A stretch of 64,000 nucleotides of DNA from Thalassotalea sp. G2M2-11 (GCF_017168195.1 NZ_JADNYL010000001.1:930001-994000); one strand, 5' to 3'. Shown: positions 9,984 to 21,171, counted from the first letter of the stretch. Numbers and translations are program-made. The notes: generated from the letters alone by a model not told the origin.

Positions 9984-10410
9984 TATACAGGTAAAAACGC
10001 TGCATTGGTCATCGTTGTGCTGGCCTGGCTTTGTTGTGTTATTGATTTGTTCGTTAACATTAATCGCAGTGTGGCCAATAATTGGTGCGCTAACCAGTGC
10101 GACTTTGCTACTTGGTTATTTACTTCTCTACTGGTCTGATAAATACAATAAGCCCTCATGTTTTGCAGCTCATACCATAACGTTGGCTGATAATGGGGTA
10201 TTGGTGTTTGATCAGCAATCTAGCTATCAGTTATTACCTAATAGCCGCATTGGCTGGTTGGGGTGTTGGTTGAATTTACAATCACAACAAGCCGAATGCA
10301 TCGGGAAAACTGAACAACGTTTTCTGGCTAAGCAGCAATTCAATGCGCAAGATTATGCTCGCTTATCGCGATTTATTTTACGCTATAACAGCGTTCGTTC
10401 AGTTGAGTGA
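9898..10410 (+). CDS. ygfX: YgfX-like inner-membrane protein (start unresolved)
   Basis: The protein has two adjacent hydrophobic segments ([16 protein letters not shown] and [18 protein letters not shown]) followed by a soluble domain of about 90 residues, the layout of YgfX/CptA, the partner of SdhE. There is no ATG in frame. The longest frame begins with TTG at 9898 inside sdhE, while the likely start lies just after the sdhE stop, for example CTG at 10000 or TTG at 10015. The last 12 bases overlap the end of convergent nadB. The assignment rests on position and topology more than on residue identity. Confidence 0.7.
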   Translation: MLGLWDTRSVTIQNLNPWSNLYSNGSKYNIQVKTLHWSSLCWPGFVVLLICSLTLIAVWPIIGALTSATLLLGYLLLYWSDKYNKPSCFAAHTITLADNGVLVFDQQSSYQLLPNSRIGWLGCWLNLQSQQAECIGKTEQRFLAKQQFNAQDYARLSRFILRYNSVRSVE

Positions 10411-12018
10411 TGCTCGCTGATGTTCTTCATCAGGCGATAGTACCGTCGTGTTAACATCGTCACTTAACTCTGGGTAATCTAAAGTGTAATGTAATCCTCG
10501 GCTTTCTTTACGAGACATCGCACTTTTAATAATAAGCTCAGCAACTTGCACCAAGTTTCTTAACTCTAGCAAATTATTACTGACTCTAAAGTTACGGTAG
10601 TATTCATCAATTTCGCGCTGCAATAACTCGACGCGATGTAATGCTCGTTCTAATCGTTTGGTAGTTCTCACAATTCCCACATAGTCCCACATAAAGAGCC
10701 GTAGTTCATGCCAATTATGTTGGATAACAACCTCTTCGTCAGAATCTGTTACGCGACTTTCATCCCAAGCAGGGATGCTTTTGTAGCTTTGATAGCTAGC
10801 AAGCCCCTGTACAATGTCATCTGCTGCTGCTTTGGCGAATACTAAGCATTCTAGCAATGAGTTACTCGCCATACGATTTGCGCCATGTAAGCCGGTATAC
10901 GCTACTTCACCGATAGCATATAAATTATCGATATCGGTTTTACCTCGCTTATCTATCATTACCCCGCCGCAGGTGTAGTGAGCAGCAGGCACGATAGGCA
11001 TAGGTTGCTTGGTCATATCAATACCGAGCGATTTGGTTTTTTCATAGATGGTCGGGAAGTGTTGTTTAATAAATTCAGGTGATTTATGACTAATGTCTAA
11101 ATACATACAATCGGCACCTAACCGCTTCATTTCATAATCAATGGCGCGAGCAACAATATCGCGAGGAGCAAGCTCGGCTCTTTCATCAAAGCTTGGCATA
11201 AAGCGACTACCATCGGGGCGCCTTAATAATGCACCTTCACCTCTAAGTGCTTCGGTTAAGAGAAAGTTTCCAGCTTCAGGGTGAAACAAGCAGGTAGGGT
11301 GAAACTGATTAAATTCCATATTAGCGACACGACATCCCGCACGCCATGCCATCGCGATACCATCACCACTGGCGATATCGGGGTTAGAGGTATATTGATA
11401 AACTTTGGAGGCACCTCCTGTTGCTAGAATCACTTTTTTAGCAAAAATGCGTTCTACTTTTTCACTATTGCGGTTCCAAATATAGGCACCAATACAGCTT
11501 TTGGTTGCGGTGCTTGACTCTTCACAGACTAAATCAATAGCATTATAACGTTCAAAAATACGGATACGGCTATGGTTTTGCACACGTTCAACAAGAGTTG
11601 TTTGAATAGCTTGACCAGTGGCATCGGCGGCGTGCAGGATACGGCGGTGGCTATGGCCCCCTTCACGGGTCAAGTGGTAACGAACATCGCCATCGTTATT
11701 ATCCTCTTGATCAAAATCAACTCCTTGTTCAATAAGCCACTCTAAGCATGTTTTAGCGTTTTCTGCGGTATATTGCACAATATCCTGTACACATAATCCA
11801 GCACCTGCAACCAAAGTATCGGCAACATGGGATTCCACGCTGTCGTTTTCATCAAATACAGCCGCAATACCACCCTGTGCATAAAATGTTGAACCTTCGT
11901 TAACACGGCCTTTACTTAAAATAACGACATCGGCATTTTGGGCTAAATGCAGCGCTAATGATAAACCAGCCGCACCGCTACCAATAATTAACACATCACA
12001 ATTATGTTGTTGATTCAT
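10399..12018 (-). CDS. nadB: L-aspartate oxidase
   Basis: This flavoenzyme oxidises L-aspartate to iminoaspartate, the first step of de novo NAD synthesis with NadA. The FAD-binding motif is [18 protein letters not shown] near the N-terminus. Typical active-site and fold segments are present: [22 protein letters not shown], and [22 protein letters not shown] near the FAD-capping region. The length of 539 residues is normal. It is divergent from rpoE, the conserved nadB-rpoE arrangement of gammaproteobacteria. Confidence 0.97.
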   Translation of the reverse strand: MNQQHNCDVLIIGSGAAGLSLALHLAQNADVVILSKGRVNEGSTFYAQGGIAAVFDENDSVESHVADTLVAGAGLCVQDIVQYTAENAKTCLEWLIEQGVDFDQEDNNDGDVRYHLTREGGHSHRRILHAADATGQAIQTTLVERVQNHSRIRIFERYNAIDLVCEESSTATKSCIGAYIWNRNSEKVERIFAKKVILATGGASKVYQYTSNPDIASGDGIAMAWRAGCRVANMEFNQFHPTCLFHPEAGNFLLTEALRGEGALLRRPDGSRFMPSFDERAELAPRDIVARAIDYEMKRLGADCMYLDISHKSPEFIKQHFPTIYEKTKSLGIDMTKQPMPIVPAAHYTCGGVMIDKRGKTDIDNLYAIGEVAYTGLHGANRMASNSLLECLVFAKAAADDIVQGLASYQSYKSIPAWDESRVTDSDEEVVIQHNWHELRLFMWDYVGIVRTTKRLERALHRVELLQREIDEYYRNFRVSNNLLELRNLVQVAELIIKSAMSRKESRGLHYTLDYPELSDDVNTTVLSPDEEHQRASLN

Positions 12019-12134
12019 ATATGCATAGATTTAAGGTATTCTATAGATAAGCCGATTTTAACGCTTATTTTCGGATGAGAACAGATAATAAAACGGACTA
12101 TATTGATTATTTTTGTTTTTTTTGAAATTTTTTA

Positions 12135-12161
12135 GAACTTTTTCGCACAAGACTAGTCCTA
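12135..12161 (+). promoter_or_regulatory. Candidate sigma-E (RpoE) autoregulatory promoter
   Basis: A -35 element GAACTT at 12135-12140 is followed after 16 bases by TCCTA at 12157-12161, resembling the sigma-E pattern GAACTT-N16-TCTAA. It lies about 65 bases upstream of rpoE, where autoregulation by sigma E is usual. The -10 match is imperfect. Confidence 0.5.
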
Positions 12162-12224
12162 CTTGATGCGTTTGCCATGAGCCAGATGTAAAAAGTTAAT
12201 GGGTTTTTAGGAGAATTGGCTCGG

Positions 12225-12803
12225 ATGAGCGAACAAAACGTCGACCAAACATTGGTTGAGCGAGTGCAACGCGGAGATAAGAACGCGTTTAACTTGCTGG
12301 TAACGAAGTACCAACATAAGGTGGCAAATTTGGTTTCTCGCTATGTGAAAAATCATAGCGACGTACCTGACATAGTACAAGAAGCATTTATTAAGGCATA
12401 TCGTGCTTTACCTAATTTTAGAGGAGATAGTGCTTTTTATACTTGGTTATATCGTATTGCAGTGAACTGTGCGAAAAATCACATGGTTGCCAGCGGTCGA
12501 AAACCTCCAGGTTCTGATGTTGAAATTGAAGATGCAGAGATTTATGATGCAGGTGATGCTTTACGAGAAAATGCGTCACCTGAAAAATTATTGTTAACCA
12601 AAGAAATAAAAAAAGTAGTATTTAAAACTATTGAGCAATTGCCGGAAGATTTGCGAACAGCAATTAACTTGCGAGAGCTTGAAGGTTTAAGTTACGAAGA
12701 AATAGCGATGATTATGGAATGTCCGGTAGGTACGGTACGTTCTAGAATATTTAGAGCACGTGATGCTGTAGATAAAAAAATTCGTCCATTACTTCAACGC
12801 TAA
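12225..12803 (+). CDS. rpoE: RNA polymerase sigma factor RpoE (sigma-24)
   Basis: This is an ECF sigma factor directing the envelope-stress response. Region 2 is seen in YVKNHSDVPDIVQEAFIKAY and WLYRIAVN, and the region 4 helix-turn-helix in LEGLSYEEIAMIMECPVGTV followed by RSRIFRAR. I chose ATG 12225, giving 192 residues as in E. coli (191), because the AGGAG at 12210-12214 is too close to the TTG at 12216 to serve it. It heads the rpoE-rseA-rseB-rseC operon whose later products control it. Confidence 0.97.
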   Translation: MSEQNVDQTLVERVQRGDKNAFNLLVTKYQHKVANLVSRYVKNHSDVPDIVQEAFIKAYRALPNFRGDSAFYTWLYRIAVNCAKNHMVASGRKPPGSDVEIEDAEIYDAGDALRENASPEKLLLTKEIKKVVFKTIEQLPEDLRTAINLRELEGLSYEEIAMIMECPVGTVRSRIFRARDAVDKKIRPLLQR

Positions 12804-12832
12804 TTTTTATCGGTTCTTTTTAAGGTGTGTTT

Positions 12833-13432
12833 ATGAGTGAAAGTAAGTTTGAGACAGTATCATCATTAGTTGATAACTATCAAAATAGTGATGAAGTCTT
12901 TGATGAAATAATCAAAGATAACCACATGTCGGAAACTTGGCAGCGATACCATCTCATTGGTGATACCATGCGAGATGAACTTCCACCGTCGCTTGACCTT
13001 GATTTAACAGATAGAATTAACAATGCGATTGCTGAAGAACCAACCGTGTTGGCGCCTAAGGCGAAACCAAGTGCTGGAGAATTTGTCAAAGCTAAAGTTG
13101 TGCAGTTTGCTAAGCCTTTCGGACAGATGGCGATTGCCGCATCGGCTGCTGGCTTAATGGTAATAGGTGTTCAGCAAAACGTTGCAAAAGATGAGTCATT
13201 TATTCCTGACCCTGTTGTTCAAACAGCTCCTCTTGGTGGGATTGCACAACCTGTGAGTTTGAACTTTCAAAGTGGGAATAGACAATCACAAGAGCAAGCC
13301 ATGGTAGAGCAGCAACGTCGATTCCAAGTGTTGTTGCAAGATCATAAACAACAAATAAAATTTGCTGCTTTAGCGACTAAAGATGCTCAAAATAATAAGA
13401 GCAAACAAAAGGATAGTAATACCAATAAATGA
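12833..13432 (+). CDS. rseA: Anti-sigma-E factor RseA
   Basis: This single-pass inner-membrane protein holds RpoE inactive and is destroyed by DegS/RseP during envelope stress. The N-terminal cytoplasmic domain contains SSLVDNYQNSDEVFDEI and a WQRYHLIGD motif typical of RseA. One membrane segment lies around MAIAASAAGLMVIGV, and the periplasmic tail is Gln-rich. The start at 12833 (199 residues) has AAGG seven bases upstream. The gene overlaps rseB by 4 bases (ATGA), implying translational coupling. Confidence 0.93.
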   Translation: MSESKFETVSSLVDNYQNSDEVFDEIIKDNHMSETWQRYHLIGDTMRDELPPSLDLDLTDRINNAIAEEPTVLAPKAKPSAGEFVKAKVVQFAKPFGQMAIAASAAGLMVIGVQQNVAKDESFIPDPVVQTAPLGGIAQPVSLNFQSGNRQSQEQAMVEQQRRFQVLLQDHKQQIKFAALATKDAQNNKSKQKDSNTNK

Positions 13433-14406
13433 AGTTTTTAATTTGGTTAAGCGCACTGGTTAGTTTAAGCTTACCAGTGTCTGCGTTTGAATCTGAGCCA
13501 CAGAAAACCATTCCTCCTGAAACTGCTGATGTGTGGCTAGCCCGCCTTTCAAAATCACTACAATCATTAAATTTCAGTACCTCGTTTGTTGTAGTGAAAA
13601 ACAATCATGCCGATCCTTATCATTGGTTCCATGGCGTGAATGAAGATGATGGTGAGTTGGAGATTTTATCGTTATTAAATGGTCCTAGACGCGATATATT
13701 ACGAAAAAATAATGTCGTGAGTTATATTGAGCCTGAATTACCTCCTTATTCCATTTATTCCAAAGTCGTCAGTAGCCCTATCCCAAGTATTTTAAGTGGG
13801 GATATTCAAGATCTAACAGAGAGTTATAACTTTGTTTCTGTGGGAAAAAGCCGTGTCTTAGGACGCAGCGCACAAATTGTTAGAATTGTACCAAAAGATC
13901 AACATAAGTATGGTCACTGGTTATGGTTAGATCAGCAATCAGGCTTTTTATTGAAATTAGCCATTGTGACAAAAAAAGGTCAACAATTAGAACAAATTCA
14001 ATTTACGCACTTAGACATTACAGAACAGCCTGCTGAGAGTTTACGTCAATTAGATGCGACAGAGTTACCGAAAGTCATCGATATTCCTGAAGGCTATCAA
14101 AATCAACAGCTTTCATGGCAAGTGAATTGGTTACCCCATGGATTTAAACAGTTAAGTGCAAACCGCCATCGTATTGTTTCGACGAAACAGCCGGTTGAGT
14201 TTGCTTTGTTTGGTGACGGATTAGTTGATGTTTCCGTATATGTAATGCCAAGTAAAGAGCAACAGCGTTCGGCTGATTATGTTTTAGATGGAGCAACCGT
14301 CGCGTTAAATCAAGTGGTTAATGGTCTAGAGGTCAGTGTTGTCGGCAAAATTCCATCACAAACAGCGAAGCAAATTGCTGATTCTGTCAGTCTGTTACCA
14401 AGGTAA
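13429..14406 (+). CDS. rseB: Periplasmic sigma-E regulator RseB
   Basis: RseB binds the periplasmic part of RseA and shields it from DegS until lipoprotein or LPS signals release it. A signal peptide (FLIWLSALVSLSLPVSA, cleaved near residue 20) is followed by a two-domain MucB/RseB body with segments such as DPYHWFHGVNEDDGELE and WLPHGFKQLS. The length of 325 residues is normal. It lies between rseA (4-nt overlap) and rseC. Confidence 0.95.
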   Translation: MKFLIWLSALVSLSLPVSAFESEPQKTIPPETADVWLARLSKSLQSLNFSTSFVVVKNNHADPYHWFHGVNEDDGELEILSLLNGPRRDILRKNNVVSYIEPELPPYSIYSKVVSSPIPSILSGDIQDLTESYNFVSVGKSRVLGRSAQIVRIVPKDQHKYGHWLWLDQQSGFLLKLAIVTKKGQQLEQIQFTHLDITEQPAESLRQLDATELPKVIDIPEGYQNQQLSWQVNWLPHGFKQLSANRHRIVSTKQPVEFALFGDGLVDVSVYVMPSKEQQRSADYVLDGATVALNQVVNGLEVSVVGKIPSQTAKQIADSVSLLPR

Positions 14407-14411
14407 CAACA

Positions 14412-14888
14412 ATGATTGAAGAGCAGGCGGTTGTTACTCATGTTGGCAAAGGATATGTCAACGTAGAATGTCTAGTTAAGTCAAGTTGTAGCGGTTGTCA
14501 GCAACTTGATAACTGCGGTAGCGGGCAAATATCTAAGGCATTTCCACAGAAAAAAGTCAGCCATAAAGTGGTGACCAATGTCGCACTCAATCAAGGCGAC
14601 TCCGTGTTGATTGGTATACCTGAGAAGTTAATTTTAACTGCTGCTTGGCAAGTCTATATTTGGCCTTTGATTGGCCTGTTAACCGCTGGCTATTTCGGCC
14701 AATGGTTAGTTGAGCAACAGATATTGGCGCACGAGTTGCTGGCAGTAATTTTGAGTTTGTTGGGGGGCTATTGTGGTTTTTTACTCGCAAAGCGTCGGCA
14801 AACAGCACTGGCCAATCAGTCAGATTGGTCTCCTCGTTTACTTAAAATTTTAGCCTCGAATATTGCGATTGTAGAAATTGACCGCTGA
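14412..14888 (+). CDS. rseC: SoxR-reducing system / RseC family protein
   Basis: This inner-membrane protein has an N-terminal Cys-rich motif (CLVKSSCSGCQQLDNCG) and two central membrane segments (near AAWQVYIWPLIGLLTAGYF and LLAVILSLLGGYCGFLLA). In E. coli RseC modulates sigma-E and in the Rsx system helps reduce SoxR. The 158-residue length and position as fourth gene after rpoE fit. The gene ends 88 bases before lepA. Confidence 0.93.
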   Translation: MIEEQAVVTHVGKGYVNVECLVKSSCSGCQQLDNCGSGQISKAFPQKKVSHKVVTNVALNQGDSVLIGIPEKLILTAAWQVYIWPLIGLLTAGYFGQWLVEQQILAHELLAVILSLLGGYCGFLLAKRRQTALANQSDWSPRLLKILASNIAIVEIDR

Positions 14889-14902
14889 TTGGTAACAAAA
14901 GA

Positions 14903-14918
14903 TAGCCCCAGCGGGCTA
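14903..14918 (+). terminator. Short hairpin between rseC and lepA
   Basis: TAGCCC (14903-14908) and GGGCTA (14913-14918) form a 6-bp stem with a 4-nt loop 15 bases past rseC. No T tract follows, so termination is doubtful and it may only mark the operon boundary. Confidence 0.3.
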
Positions 14919-14976
14919 AATTCGCTAAAATCACGCCATTATTTATTTTTCAACACGTTTAATCGAATTTTCATCT

Positions 14977-16767
14977 ATGAAACATATCCGAAATTTTTCC
15001 ATTATTGCCCATATTGACCACGGTAAATCGACACTTTCTGATCGCTTGATCCAACACTGTGGAGGATTACAAGAACGTGAGATGGAAGCGCAAGTGCTTG
15101 ATTCTATGGATATTGAACGTGAACGTGGTATCACCATCAAAGCGCAAAGTGTAACGCTAGATTATGAAGCGAAAGATGGTGAAGTCTATCAATTAAACTT
15201 TATCGACACCCCTGGGCATGTTGATTTTTCCTATGAAGTGTCTCGTTCTTTGGCCTCTTGTGAAGGCGCGCTATTGGTTGTTGATGCTGGCCAAGGTGTT
15301 GAAGCTCAGACGGTTGCTAATTGTTATACCGCGATTGAAATGGATCTCGAAGTATTGCCTATTTTAAATAAAATAGATTTACCTCAAGCCGATCCTGATC
15401 GTGTGAGTGAAGAAATTGAAGATATTATTGGTATTGATGCGACAGGAGCTGTTACTTGTTCAGCAAAAACAGGGGTTGGCATCGAAGATGTGTTAGAAAC
15501 CATAGTTGCAAATATTCCACCACCAGCTGGTGATCCTGATGCCAAACTGCAAGCCTTAATCATTGACTCTTGGTTTGATAATTACCAAGGAGTTGTTTCA
15601 TTGGTTCGTGTAATGAACGGCGAAGTGAAAAAAGGTGATAAGATGGTGGTAATGTCCACTGGTGAAACACATATTATCGATAAAGTGGGGATTTTTACTC
15701 CAAAACAAACAGAAACCGGAATATTAAGAACGGGGGAAGTTGGTTTTATTATTGCTGGTATCAAAGAAATTCATGGTGCGCCGGTTGGTGATACCATTAC
15801 CTTGTTTAAAAAAGAGGCTGACTCGCAACTTCCCGGCTTTAAAAAAGTACAACCACAAGTTTACGCCGGTATTTTTCCTATCAGTTCAGATGACTATGAA
15901 AGCTTTCGCGACGCGTTAAATAAATTAAGTCTCAATGATGCTTCATTATTTTTTGAACCTGAAAACTCTTCTGCGTTAGGGTTTGGTTTCCGTATTGGTT
16001 TCCTTGGTATGTTACACATGGAGATCATTCAAGAACGCTTAGCACGTGAATATGACCTTGATTTAGTGACTACCGCACCAACGGTAAACTATGAAGTGCT
16101 TTGCACCAATGGTGAGGTAATATCGATAGATAACCCAAGTGATTTACCTGCGGTGAATAATATTGACGAAATTCGTGAGCCGATAGTGCAGGCCAATATT
16201 CTAGTGCCGCAAGAGCATTTAGGTAATGTGATCACCTTATGTATTGAAAAGCGTGGCGTACAAAAGGACATTATTTATCATGGTAATCAAGTGGCGGTCA
16301 CTTATGAGTTGCCAATGGCTGAAGTGGTTATGGACTTTTTTGATAAATTAAAATCGACCAGCCGAGGTTATGCATCGTTAGATTATCATTTTATCCGCTT
16401 TGAAGCGGCTGATATGGTGCGTGCAGATGTAATGATCAATGGTGATCGCGTTGATGCGTTAGCCATGATCACTCACCGCAGTAATTCTGTAGCCCGTGGG
16501 CGTATGTTAGTTGAGAAGCTCAAAGAATTAATTCATCGTCAAATGTTTGATATTGCTATTCAAGCGGCTATTGGTAATAACGTGATTGCCCGTACGACGG
16601 TAAAACAGCTCCGTAAAAACGTGACGGCAAAATGTTATGGTGGTGACGTTTCTCGTAAGAAAAAGCTACTACAAAAGCAAAAAGAAGGTAAAAAACGAAT
16701 GAAGCAAGTCGGTAATGTTGAAGTGCCGCAAGAAGCGTTTTTAGCCGTATTAAAACTCGACAAATAG
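14977..16767 (+). CDS. lepA: Elongation factor 4 (LepA GTPase)
   Basis: This ribosome-associated translational GTPase influences initiation and back-translocation. G1 is [14 protein letters not shown]2 lies in [12 protein letters not shown]3 is DTPGHVDF and G4 is NKIDLP. The LepA-specific C-terminal domain includes [17 protein letters not shown]. The length of 596 residues is standard. lepB begins 10 bases after the stop, the usual lepA-lepB operon. Confidence 0.98.
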   Translation: MKHIRNFSIIAHIDHGKSTLSDRLIQHCGGLQEREMEAQVLDSMDIERERGITIKAQSVTLDYEAKDGEVYQLNFIDTPGHVDFSYEVSRSLASCEGALLVVDAGQGVEAQTVANCYTAIEMDLEVLPILNKIDLPQADPDRVSEEIEDIIGIDATGAVTCSAKTGVGIEDVLETIVANIPPPAGDPDAKLQALIIDSWFDNYQGVVSLVRVMNGEVKKGDKMVVMSTGETHIIDKVGIFTPKQTETGILRTGEVGFIIAGIKEIHGAPVGDTITLFKKEADSQLPGFKKVQPQVYAGIFPISSDDYESFRDALNKLSLNDASLFFEPENSSALGFGFRIGFLGMLHMEIIQERLAREYDLDLVTTAPTVNYEVLCTNGEVISIDNPSDLPAVNNIDEIREPIVQANILVPQEHLGNVITLCIEKRGVQKDIIYHGNQVAVTYELPMAEVVMDFFDKLKSTSRGYASLDYHFIRFEAADMVRADVMINGDRVDALAMITHRSNSVARGRMLVEKLKELIHRQMFDIAIQAAIGNNVIARTTVKQLRKNVTAKCYGGDVSRKKKLLQKQKEGKKRMKQVGNVEVPQEAFLAVLKLDK

Positions 16768-16777
16768 TAGGGATGTC

Positions 16778-17698
16778 ATGGCAGTCTATTTTTCAATATT
16801 TCTTGTTATTTTAACCGGTGTTACCGGCATAGTATGGTTGGCTGATAAGTTTTATTTAGCGCCTCAACGCCGTTTAAAGTTGGCGGATGTTCAAGCGCAA
16901 TGTAAAGAACCTTTGTCAGAAGAAGCGCAGGCAAAGTTAGTTGAGCCATCAGGCATTGTTGATACCTCAGTGCAAATTTTTCCGGTGATCGCGTTTGTTC
17001 TGGTGTTACGCTCATTTTTATGGGAACCGTTTCAAATACCATCAGGTTCAATGATGCCAACATTACTTGATGGTGACTTTATTTTAGTGAATAAATTTAA
17101 TTACGGCTTGCGTGATCCTGTCGTGCGCAATAAGTTTGTTGAAATTGGTTTACCTGAGCGTGGTGACGTCGTTGTTTTTAAATATCCTTTAGATCCTAAG
17201 GTGGATTACATTAAGCGTGTTATCGGTTTACCGGGTGATCGTATTATTTATCGTAATAAATCATTGTATATTAAACCAGCATGTACAGAGGCAAACACCG
17301 AGTGCACCGAGTTTAAACAAGTAGAGCAAACTTTTATTAGTAAAGGTGAGCCGGGCGATGTAGACATGGGATTAACGCGCTATCGCTCAGATATGCCAAA
17401 TAAAACCCATGAGATTTTGATCAATAACGACATCTTACCAAGAACTCCGCATTACTTTAAGCAATCGGGCACTCAGCGTGATGAGTTTGTCGTCCCGCAA
17501 GGACATTATTTTGTCATGGGAGATAATCGTGATAATAGCCTTGATGGGCGTTTTTGGGGCTTTGTGCCGGAAGAGAACCTAGTTGGCGAAGCGGTATTTA
17601 TTTGGATGAGTTTTGATTTTGAGCGTGATGAATCAAGCTTTTTACCTCATTGGGTGCCAACAGGTGTTCGTTTTGCACGAATAGGTAGTATTAATTAA
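16778..17698 (+). CDS. lepB: Signal peptidase I
   Basis: This membrane serine protease removes signal peptides from exported proteins. Two N-terminal membrane segments lie at about residues 3-22 and 62-80. The catalytic Ser is in [15 protein letters not shown] and the general-base Lys in [13 protein letters not shown], and box E is [16 protein letters not shown]. The length of 306 residues is typical of gammaproteobacterial LepB. Its TAA overlaps the ATG of rnc by one base. Confidence 0.97.
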   Translation: MAVYFSIFLVILTGVTGIVWLADKFYLAPQRRLKLADVQAQCKEPLSEEAQAKLVEPSGIVDTSVQIFPVIAFVLVLRSFLWEPFQIPSGSMMPTLLDGDFILVNKFNYGLRDPVVRNKFVEIGLPERGDVVVFKYPLDPKVDYIKRVIGLPGDRIIYRNKSLYIKPACTEANTECTEFKQVEQTFISKGEPGDVDMGLTRYRSDMPNKTHEILINNDILPRTPHYFKQSGTQRDEFVVPQGHYFVMGDNRDNSLDGRFWGFVPEENLVGEAVFIWMSFDFERDESSFLPHWVPTGVRFARIGSIN

Positions 17699-18438
17699 TG
17701 GTTAAAAATAATGCACAAGCATTAAAACGATTAACGCAAAAACTTGGCTATCAATTTAATGAGCCAAGTTTACTTTTACAAGCGCTTACTCACCGAAGTG
17801 CGAAAGGAACGCATAACGAACGTTTAGAGTTTTTAGGTGATTCTATTTTAGGCTTTGTCATTGCTCAAACGCTGTTTGAGAAGTTTCCTAAAGAAAACGA
17901 AGGTGATCTTACCCGAATGCGTTCAAGCTTAGTGAAAGGGGTTACCTTGGCTGAGATAGCACGTAGCTTTGATTTAGGTGAGCATTTAATCTTAGGCCCT
18001 GGTGAATTGAAAAGTGGCGGTCATCGACGTGATTCTATTTTAGAAGATGCGGTTGAGGCTATTATTGGTGCTGTATTTCTCGATTCTGATATCGCCACGT
18101 GTAAGCAACTCGTGTTAACTTGGTTTGAGCAGCGCCTTAATGCGATAAAACCTGGTCAAGCACAAAAAGATCCTAAAACACGGTTACAAGAGTATTTGCA
18201 GGCGAGGAAGATCCCGTTACCTTTATATGAGGTGGTTGAAACTTCAGGTCAATCGCATAATCAAGAATTTACTGTTAAGTGTACTACTAGTGAAATAGCG
18301 GCAGAAGTGATCACTAAAGGGACGAGCCGAAGAAAAGCTGAACAAGCTGCGGCAAGTAAGCTTTTAGATATTATTTTGGCTGATAATAGCAATAAAAAAG
18401 CGAAAAAAAGCCAAAAAACAACAGGTAAACGCACATGA
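17698..18438 (+). CDS. rnc: Ribonuclease III
   Basis: This is a double-strand-specific endonuclease that processes rRNA precursors and mRNAs. The signature [14 protein letters not shown] carries the acidic catalytic cluster, and [15 protein letters not shown] is the second acidic motif. A dsRNA-binding domain (from about residue 155) ends in a Lys-rich tail. The length is 246 residues. The start overlaps lepB by one base and the end overlaps era by four, indicating strong translational coupling in the lepB-rnc-era-recO operon. Confidence 0.97.
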   Translation: MVKNNAQALKRLTQKLGYQFNEPSLLLQALTHRSAKGTHNERLEFLGDSILGFVIAQTLFEKFPKENEGDLTRMRSSLVKGVTLAEIARSFDLGEHLILGPGELKSGGHRRDSILEDAVEAIIGAVFLDSDIATCKQLVLTWFEQRLNAIKPGQAQKDPKTRLQEYLQARKIPLPLYEVVETSGQSHNQEFTVKCTTSEIAAEVITKGTSRRKAEQAAASKLLDIILADNSNKKAKKSQKTTGKRT

Positions 18439-19340
18439 GTCAGCAACACTGTGGATTAATCGCTATTGTCGGGCGTCCTAATGTCGGTAAATCAACATTA
18501 CTTAATAGCTTATTAGGGCAAAAAGTCAGTATTACTTCTCGTAAGCCGCAAACAACACGACATCGTATTCTTGGTATCTTATCCGAAGGTGAGCATCAGG
18601 CGGTATTAGTTGATACTCCTGGTCTACATAGTGACGAAAAACGTGCCATCAATCGCTTAATGAATCGTGCTGCGAGCAGTTCGATTGCGGAAGTCGAACT
18701 GGTTCTATTCTTAGTTGAAGGCACACACTGGACGACGGATGATGAACTTGTACTTAATAAAGTGAAAAAAAGTGGTGTTCCTTGCGCGTTACTGATCAAT
18801 AAAATTGATAATGTCCAAGATAAAGAGTCACTATTACCACATTTGCAAAAACTCGGTGACAAGCATGATTTCACTGATATTATTCCTATTTCTGCCAGCA
18901 AAGGTGATAATGTTGATAAGATCAAATCACTTTGTCTGTCAGCAATACCAGAAGGTGAATTTTGGTTTCCAGAAGACTATATTACCGATCGCTCCAGTCG
19001 TTTTATGGCATCTGAGATTATCCGTGAGAAATTGATCCGTTTTACTGGTGACGAGTTACCATATTCGACCACGGTTGAAATTGAACAGTTCAAAGTGGAT
19101 GACAAAGGCATATTACATATTAATGCGTTAATTTTGGTTGAGCGTGATAGCCAGAAACGTATGGTGATAGGTAACAAAGGGCAACGATTAAAAACGATTG
19201 GACAAGAAGCTCGACGCGATATGGAAGCGTTATTTGAACGACAAGTATTTTTAGAGTCTTGGGTGAAAATTAAATCTGGCTGGGCTGATGATGAGAGAGC
19301 ATTGCGTAGTTTAGGTTATGGTGACGACTATTCAGGTTAA
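18435..19340 (+). CDS. era: GTPase Era
   Basis: This essential GTPase binds 16S rRNA for 30S subunit maturation. G1 is [13 protein letters not shown]3 is DTPGLH and G4 is NKID. The C-terminal KH domain includes [20 protein letters not shown]. The length of 301 residues is normal. The gene starts within the rnc stop region (ATGA overlap) and is followed 21 bases later by recO, as in most proteobacteria. Confidence 0.98.
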   Translation: MSQQHCGLIAIVGRPNVGKSTLLNSLLGQKVSITSRKPQTTRHRILGILSEGEHQAVLVDTPGLHSDEKRAINRLMNRAASSSIAEVELVLFLVEGTHWTTDDELVLNKVKKSGVPCALLINKIDNVQDKESLLPHLQKLGDKHDFTDIIPISASKGDNVDKIKSLCLSAIPEGEFWFPEDYITDRSSRFMASEIIREKLIRFTGDELPYSTTVEIEQFKVDDKGILHINALILVERDSQKRMVIGNKGQRLKTIGQEARRDMEALFERQVFLESWVKIKSGWADDERALRSLGYGDDYSG

Positions 19341-19361
19341 GCCAGCCTGTGGATGACATAG

Positions 19362-20042
19362 ATGAAAGAGCAGGAGCTTAACGCGTTTTTGTTACATTCA
19401 CGCCCTTATCGTGATAACAGGGTGATTGTGGAATGTCTCACTGAACTACAAGGCAAAGTGAGTGCGTTAGCTTATATTGGTACTTCCCCTAAATCGAGTA
19501 AAAAAGCACTTTTACAGCCATTTATTCCAATAAATATCGTATTAAAAGGACAAAACAGTTTACCAACGATTGCACGAATAGAGAGTCTGGATAAGTCGTT
19601 TTTATTAACGGGCGATCATCTGTTTAGCGGTTTTTATTTAAATGAACTCTTGGTGCGTTTATTAGCGGAAAACATCCCTGCACAGGAATTATTTAAGCAA
19701 TATTTTCTAAGCTTACAGGCATTGAATAGACAAGAGCCGATAGAGCCTATTTTACGTGATTTTGAACGTGTACTGCTTGATGAATTAGGGCTAACTATTG
19801 ATTATTCAATGGTATTTGAGCAAAATCATAACCATTATCAGTATATACATGAACAAGGGTTATTGCCTGTTGCAAGCACGTCAAAGGGAAGTTTGGCTAA
19901 ACAACATTTAGTCAATATTGCTCAACAAGAGTTTGCCGATCCCGCAGTCAGGTATACCTATAAGTTATTAATGCGACAAGTTTTTGAACCCTTACTTGGT
20001 GGGAAACCATTAAACAGTCGTCAGTTATTTAAGCGTAATTAG
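19362..20042 (+). CDS. recO: DNA repair protein RecO
   Basis: RecO loads RecA onto SSB-coated DNA in the RecFOR pathway. The N-terminal OB-fold begins LNAFLLHSRPYRDNRVIVEC, followed by the helical domain containing FYLNELLVRLLAE and RDFERVLLDELGL. At 226 residues it is slightly shorter than E. coli RecO (242). It sits between era and pdxJ, the classical order. Confidence 0.95.
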   Translation: MKEQELNAFLLHSRPYRDNRVIVECLTELQGKVSALAYIGTSPKSSKKALLQPFIPINIVLKGQNSLPTIARIESLDKSFLLTGDHLFSGFYLNELLVRLLAENIPAQELFKQYFLSLQALNRQEPIEPILRDFERVLLDELGLTIDYSMVFEQNHNHYQYIHEQGLLPVASTSKGSLAKQHLVNIAQQEFADPAVRYTYKLLMRQVFEPLLGGKPLNSRQLFKRN

Positions 20043-20051
20043 AGAGTCGTT

Positions 20052-20783
20052 ATGAGTGAAATTTTATTAGGCGTTAATGTGGATCATATCGCCACCTTAC
20101 GCCAGGCAAGAGGAACAAACTACCCAGATCCTGTTCATGCTGCAAGTGTGGCTGAACACGCCGGTGCCGATGGTATTACAATACATTTACGTGAAGACAG
20201 ACGTCATATCCAAGATCGTGATGTGCAAGTGATGAGTCAAACGATTCAAACGCGTATGAATTTGGAAATGGCAGTAACTGATGAAATGCTTGATATTGCG
20301 TGTCAAATCAAGCCAAAGTTTTGTTGCTTAGTCCCTGAAAAACGTGAAGAATTAACGACTGAAGGCGGCTTAGATGTCGCAGGACAACTGGATAAAGTAA
20401 CACAAGCTGTCGCGCGCTTATCGTCACAAGGGATAGAAACTAGTTTGTTTATCGATGCCGATCAAACACAAATAGATGCCGCGGTAGCAACAAAAGCTCC
20501 TTATATTGAAATTCACACCGGCCATTACGCTGATGCTGAAACTGAAGCGGAACAGTTGCAAGAGTTAGCTCGATTAACTGCGGGTATTAAATATGCGCAT
20601 CAGCAAGGCTTAAAAGTCAATGCAGGCCATGGCTTAACTTACTTTAATGTTAAGCCCATTGCAGCCATCCCTGAAATCATTGAACTGAATATTGGTCATG
20701 CAATTATTGCACGTGCAGCCATTGATGGCTTAGAAAAAGCAGTACGTGATATGAAGCAATTAATGCTTGATGCCAGAAGGTAA
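20052..20783 (+). CDS. pdxJ: Pyridoxine 5'-phosphate synthase
   Basis: It condenses 1-deoxyxylulose 5-phosphate with 3-amino-2-oxopropyl phosphate to form pyridoxine 5'-phosphate, the last step of the DXP-dependent vitamin B6 route. It is a TIM barrel starting [18 protein letters not shown], with conserved [16 protein letters not shown] and a C-terminal [11 protein letters not shown] phosphate-binding region. The length of 243 residues is normal. The start is 9 bases after recO. Confidence 0.98.
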   Translation: MSEILLGVNVDHIATLRQARGTNYPDPVHAASVAEHAGADGITIHLREDRRHIQDRDVQVMSQTIQTRMNLEMAVTDEMLDIACQIKPKFCCLVPEKREELTTEGGLDVAGQLDKVTQAVARLSSQGIETSLFIDADQTQIDAAVATKAPYIEIHTGHYADAETEAEQLQELARLTAGIKYAHQQGLKVNAGHGLTYFNVKPIAAIPEIIELNIGHAIIARAAIDGLEKAVRDMKQLMLDARR

Positions 20784-20790
20784 TTGATCA

Positions 20791-21171
20791 ATGTCTGTGG
20801 TTGGTATCGGTACTGATATTATTGAAATACAGCGATTAGCTAAAATGAGCAATGCTGCATTTAATAAACTTGCCAAGCGGTTATTAACCCCTGCGGAGTA
20901 TCAACATTTCCAGCAATTAAAAAATCCAATTCCTTATATTGCCAAACGATGGGCAGGTAAAGAAGCTGCTGCTAAAGCATTAGGCACAGGTATCGCTGCT
21001 GGGGTGTCATTTCAGCATATTGAAATAAGAACCTTGGCAAGTGGTCAACCTGAACTTATTTTTACCGAGGCAGCTTTACAACAAGCACAAGCGATACAAG
21101 GACAACATTGGCATATATCATTATCCGATGAAGCAGCCTATGCTACTGCATTTGTTGTTATTTCTAAATGA
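20791..21171 (+). CDS. acpS: Holo-[acyl-carrier-protein] synthase
   Basis: It transfers 4'-phosphopantetheine from CoA to acyl carrier protein. The motifs GIGTDIIEIQRL (metal/CoA site) and KRWAGKEAAAKALGTG (catalytic Lys region) are diagnostic. The length of 126 residues is normal. It is the last gene of the lepA-acpS run, 7 bases after pdxJ. Confidence 0.97.
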   Translation: MSVVGIGTDIIEIQRLAKMSNAAFNKLAKRLLTPAEYQHFQQLKNPIPYIAKRWAGKEAAAKALGTGIAAGVSFQHIEIRTLASGQPELIFTEAALQQAQAIQGQHWHISLSDEAAYATAFVVISK

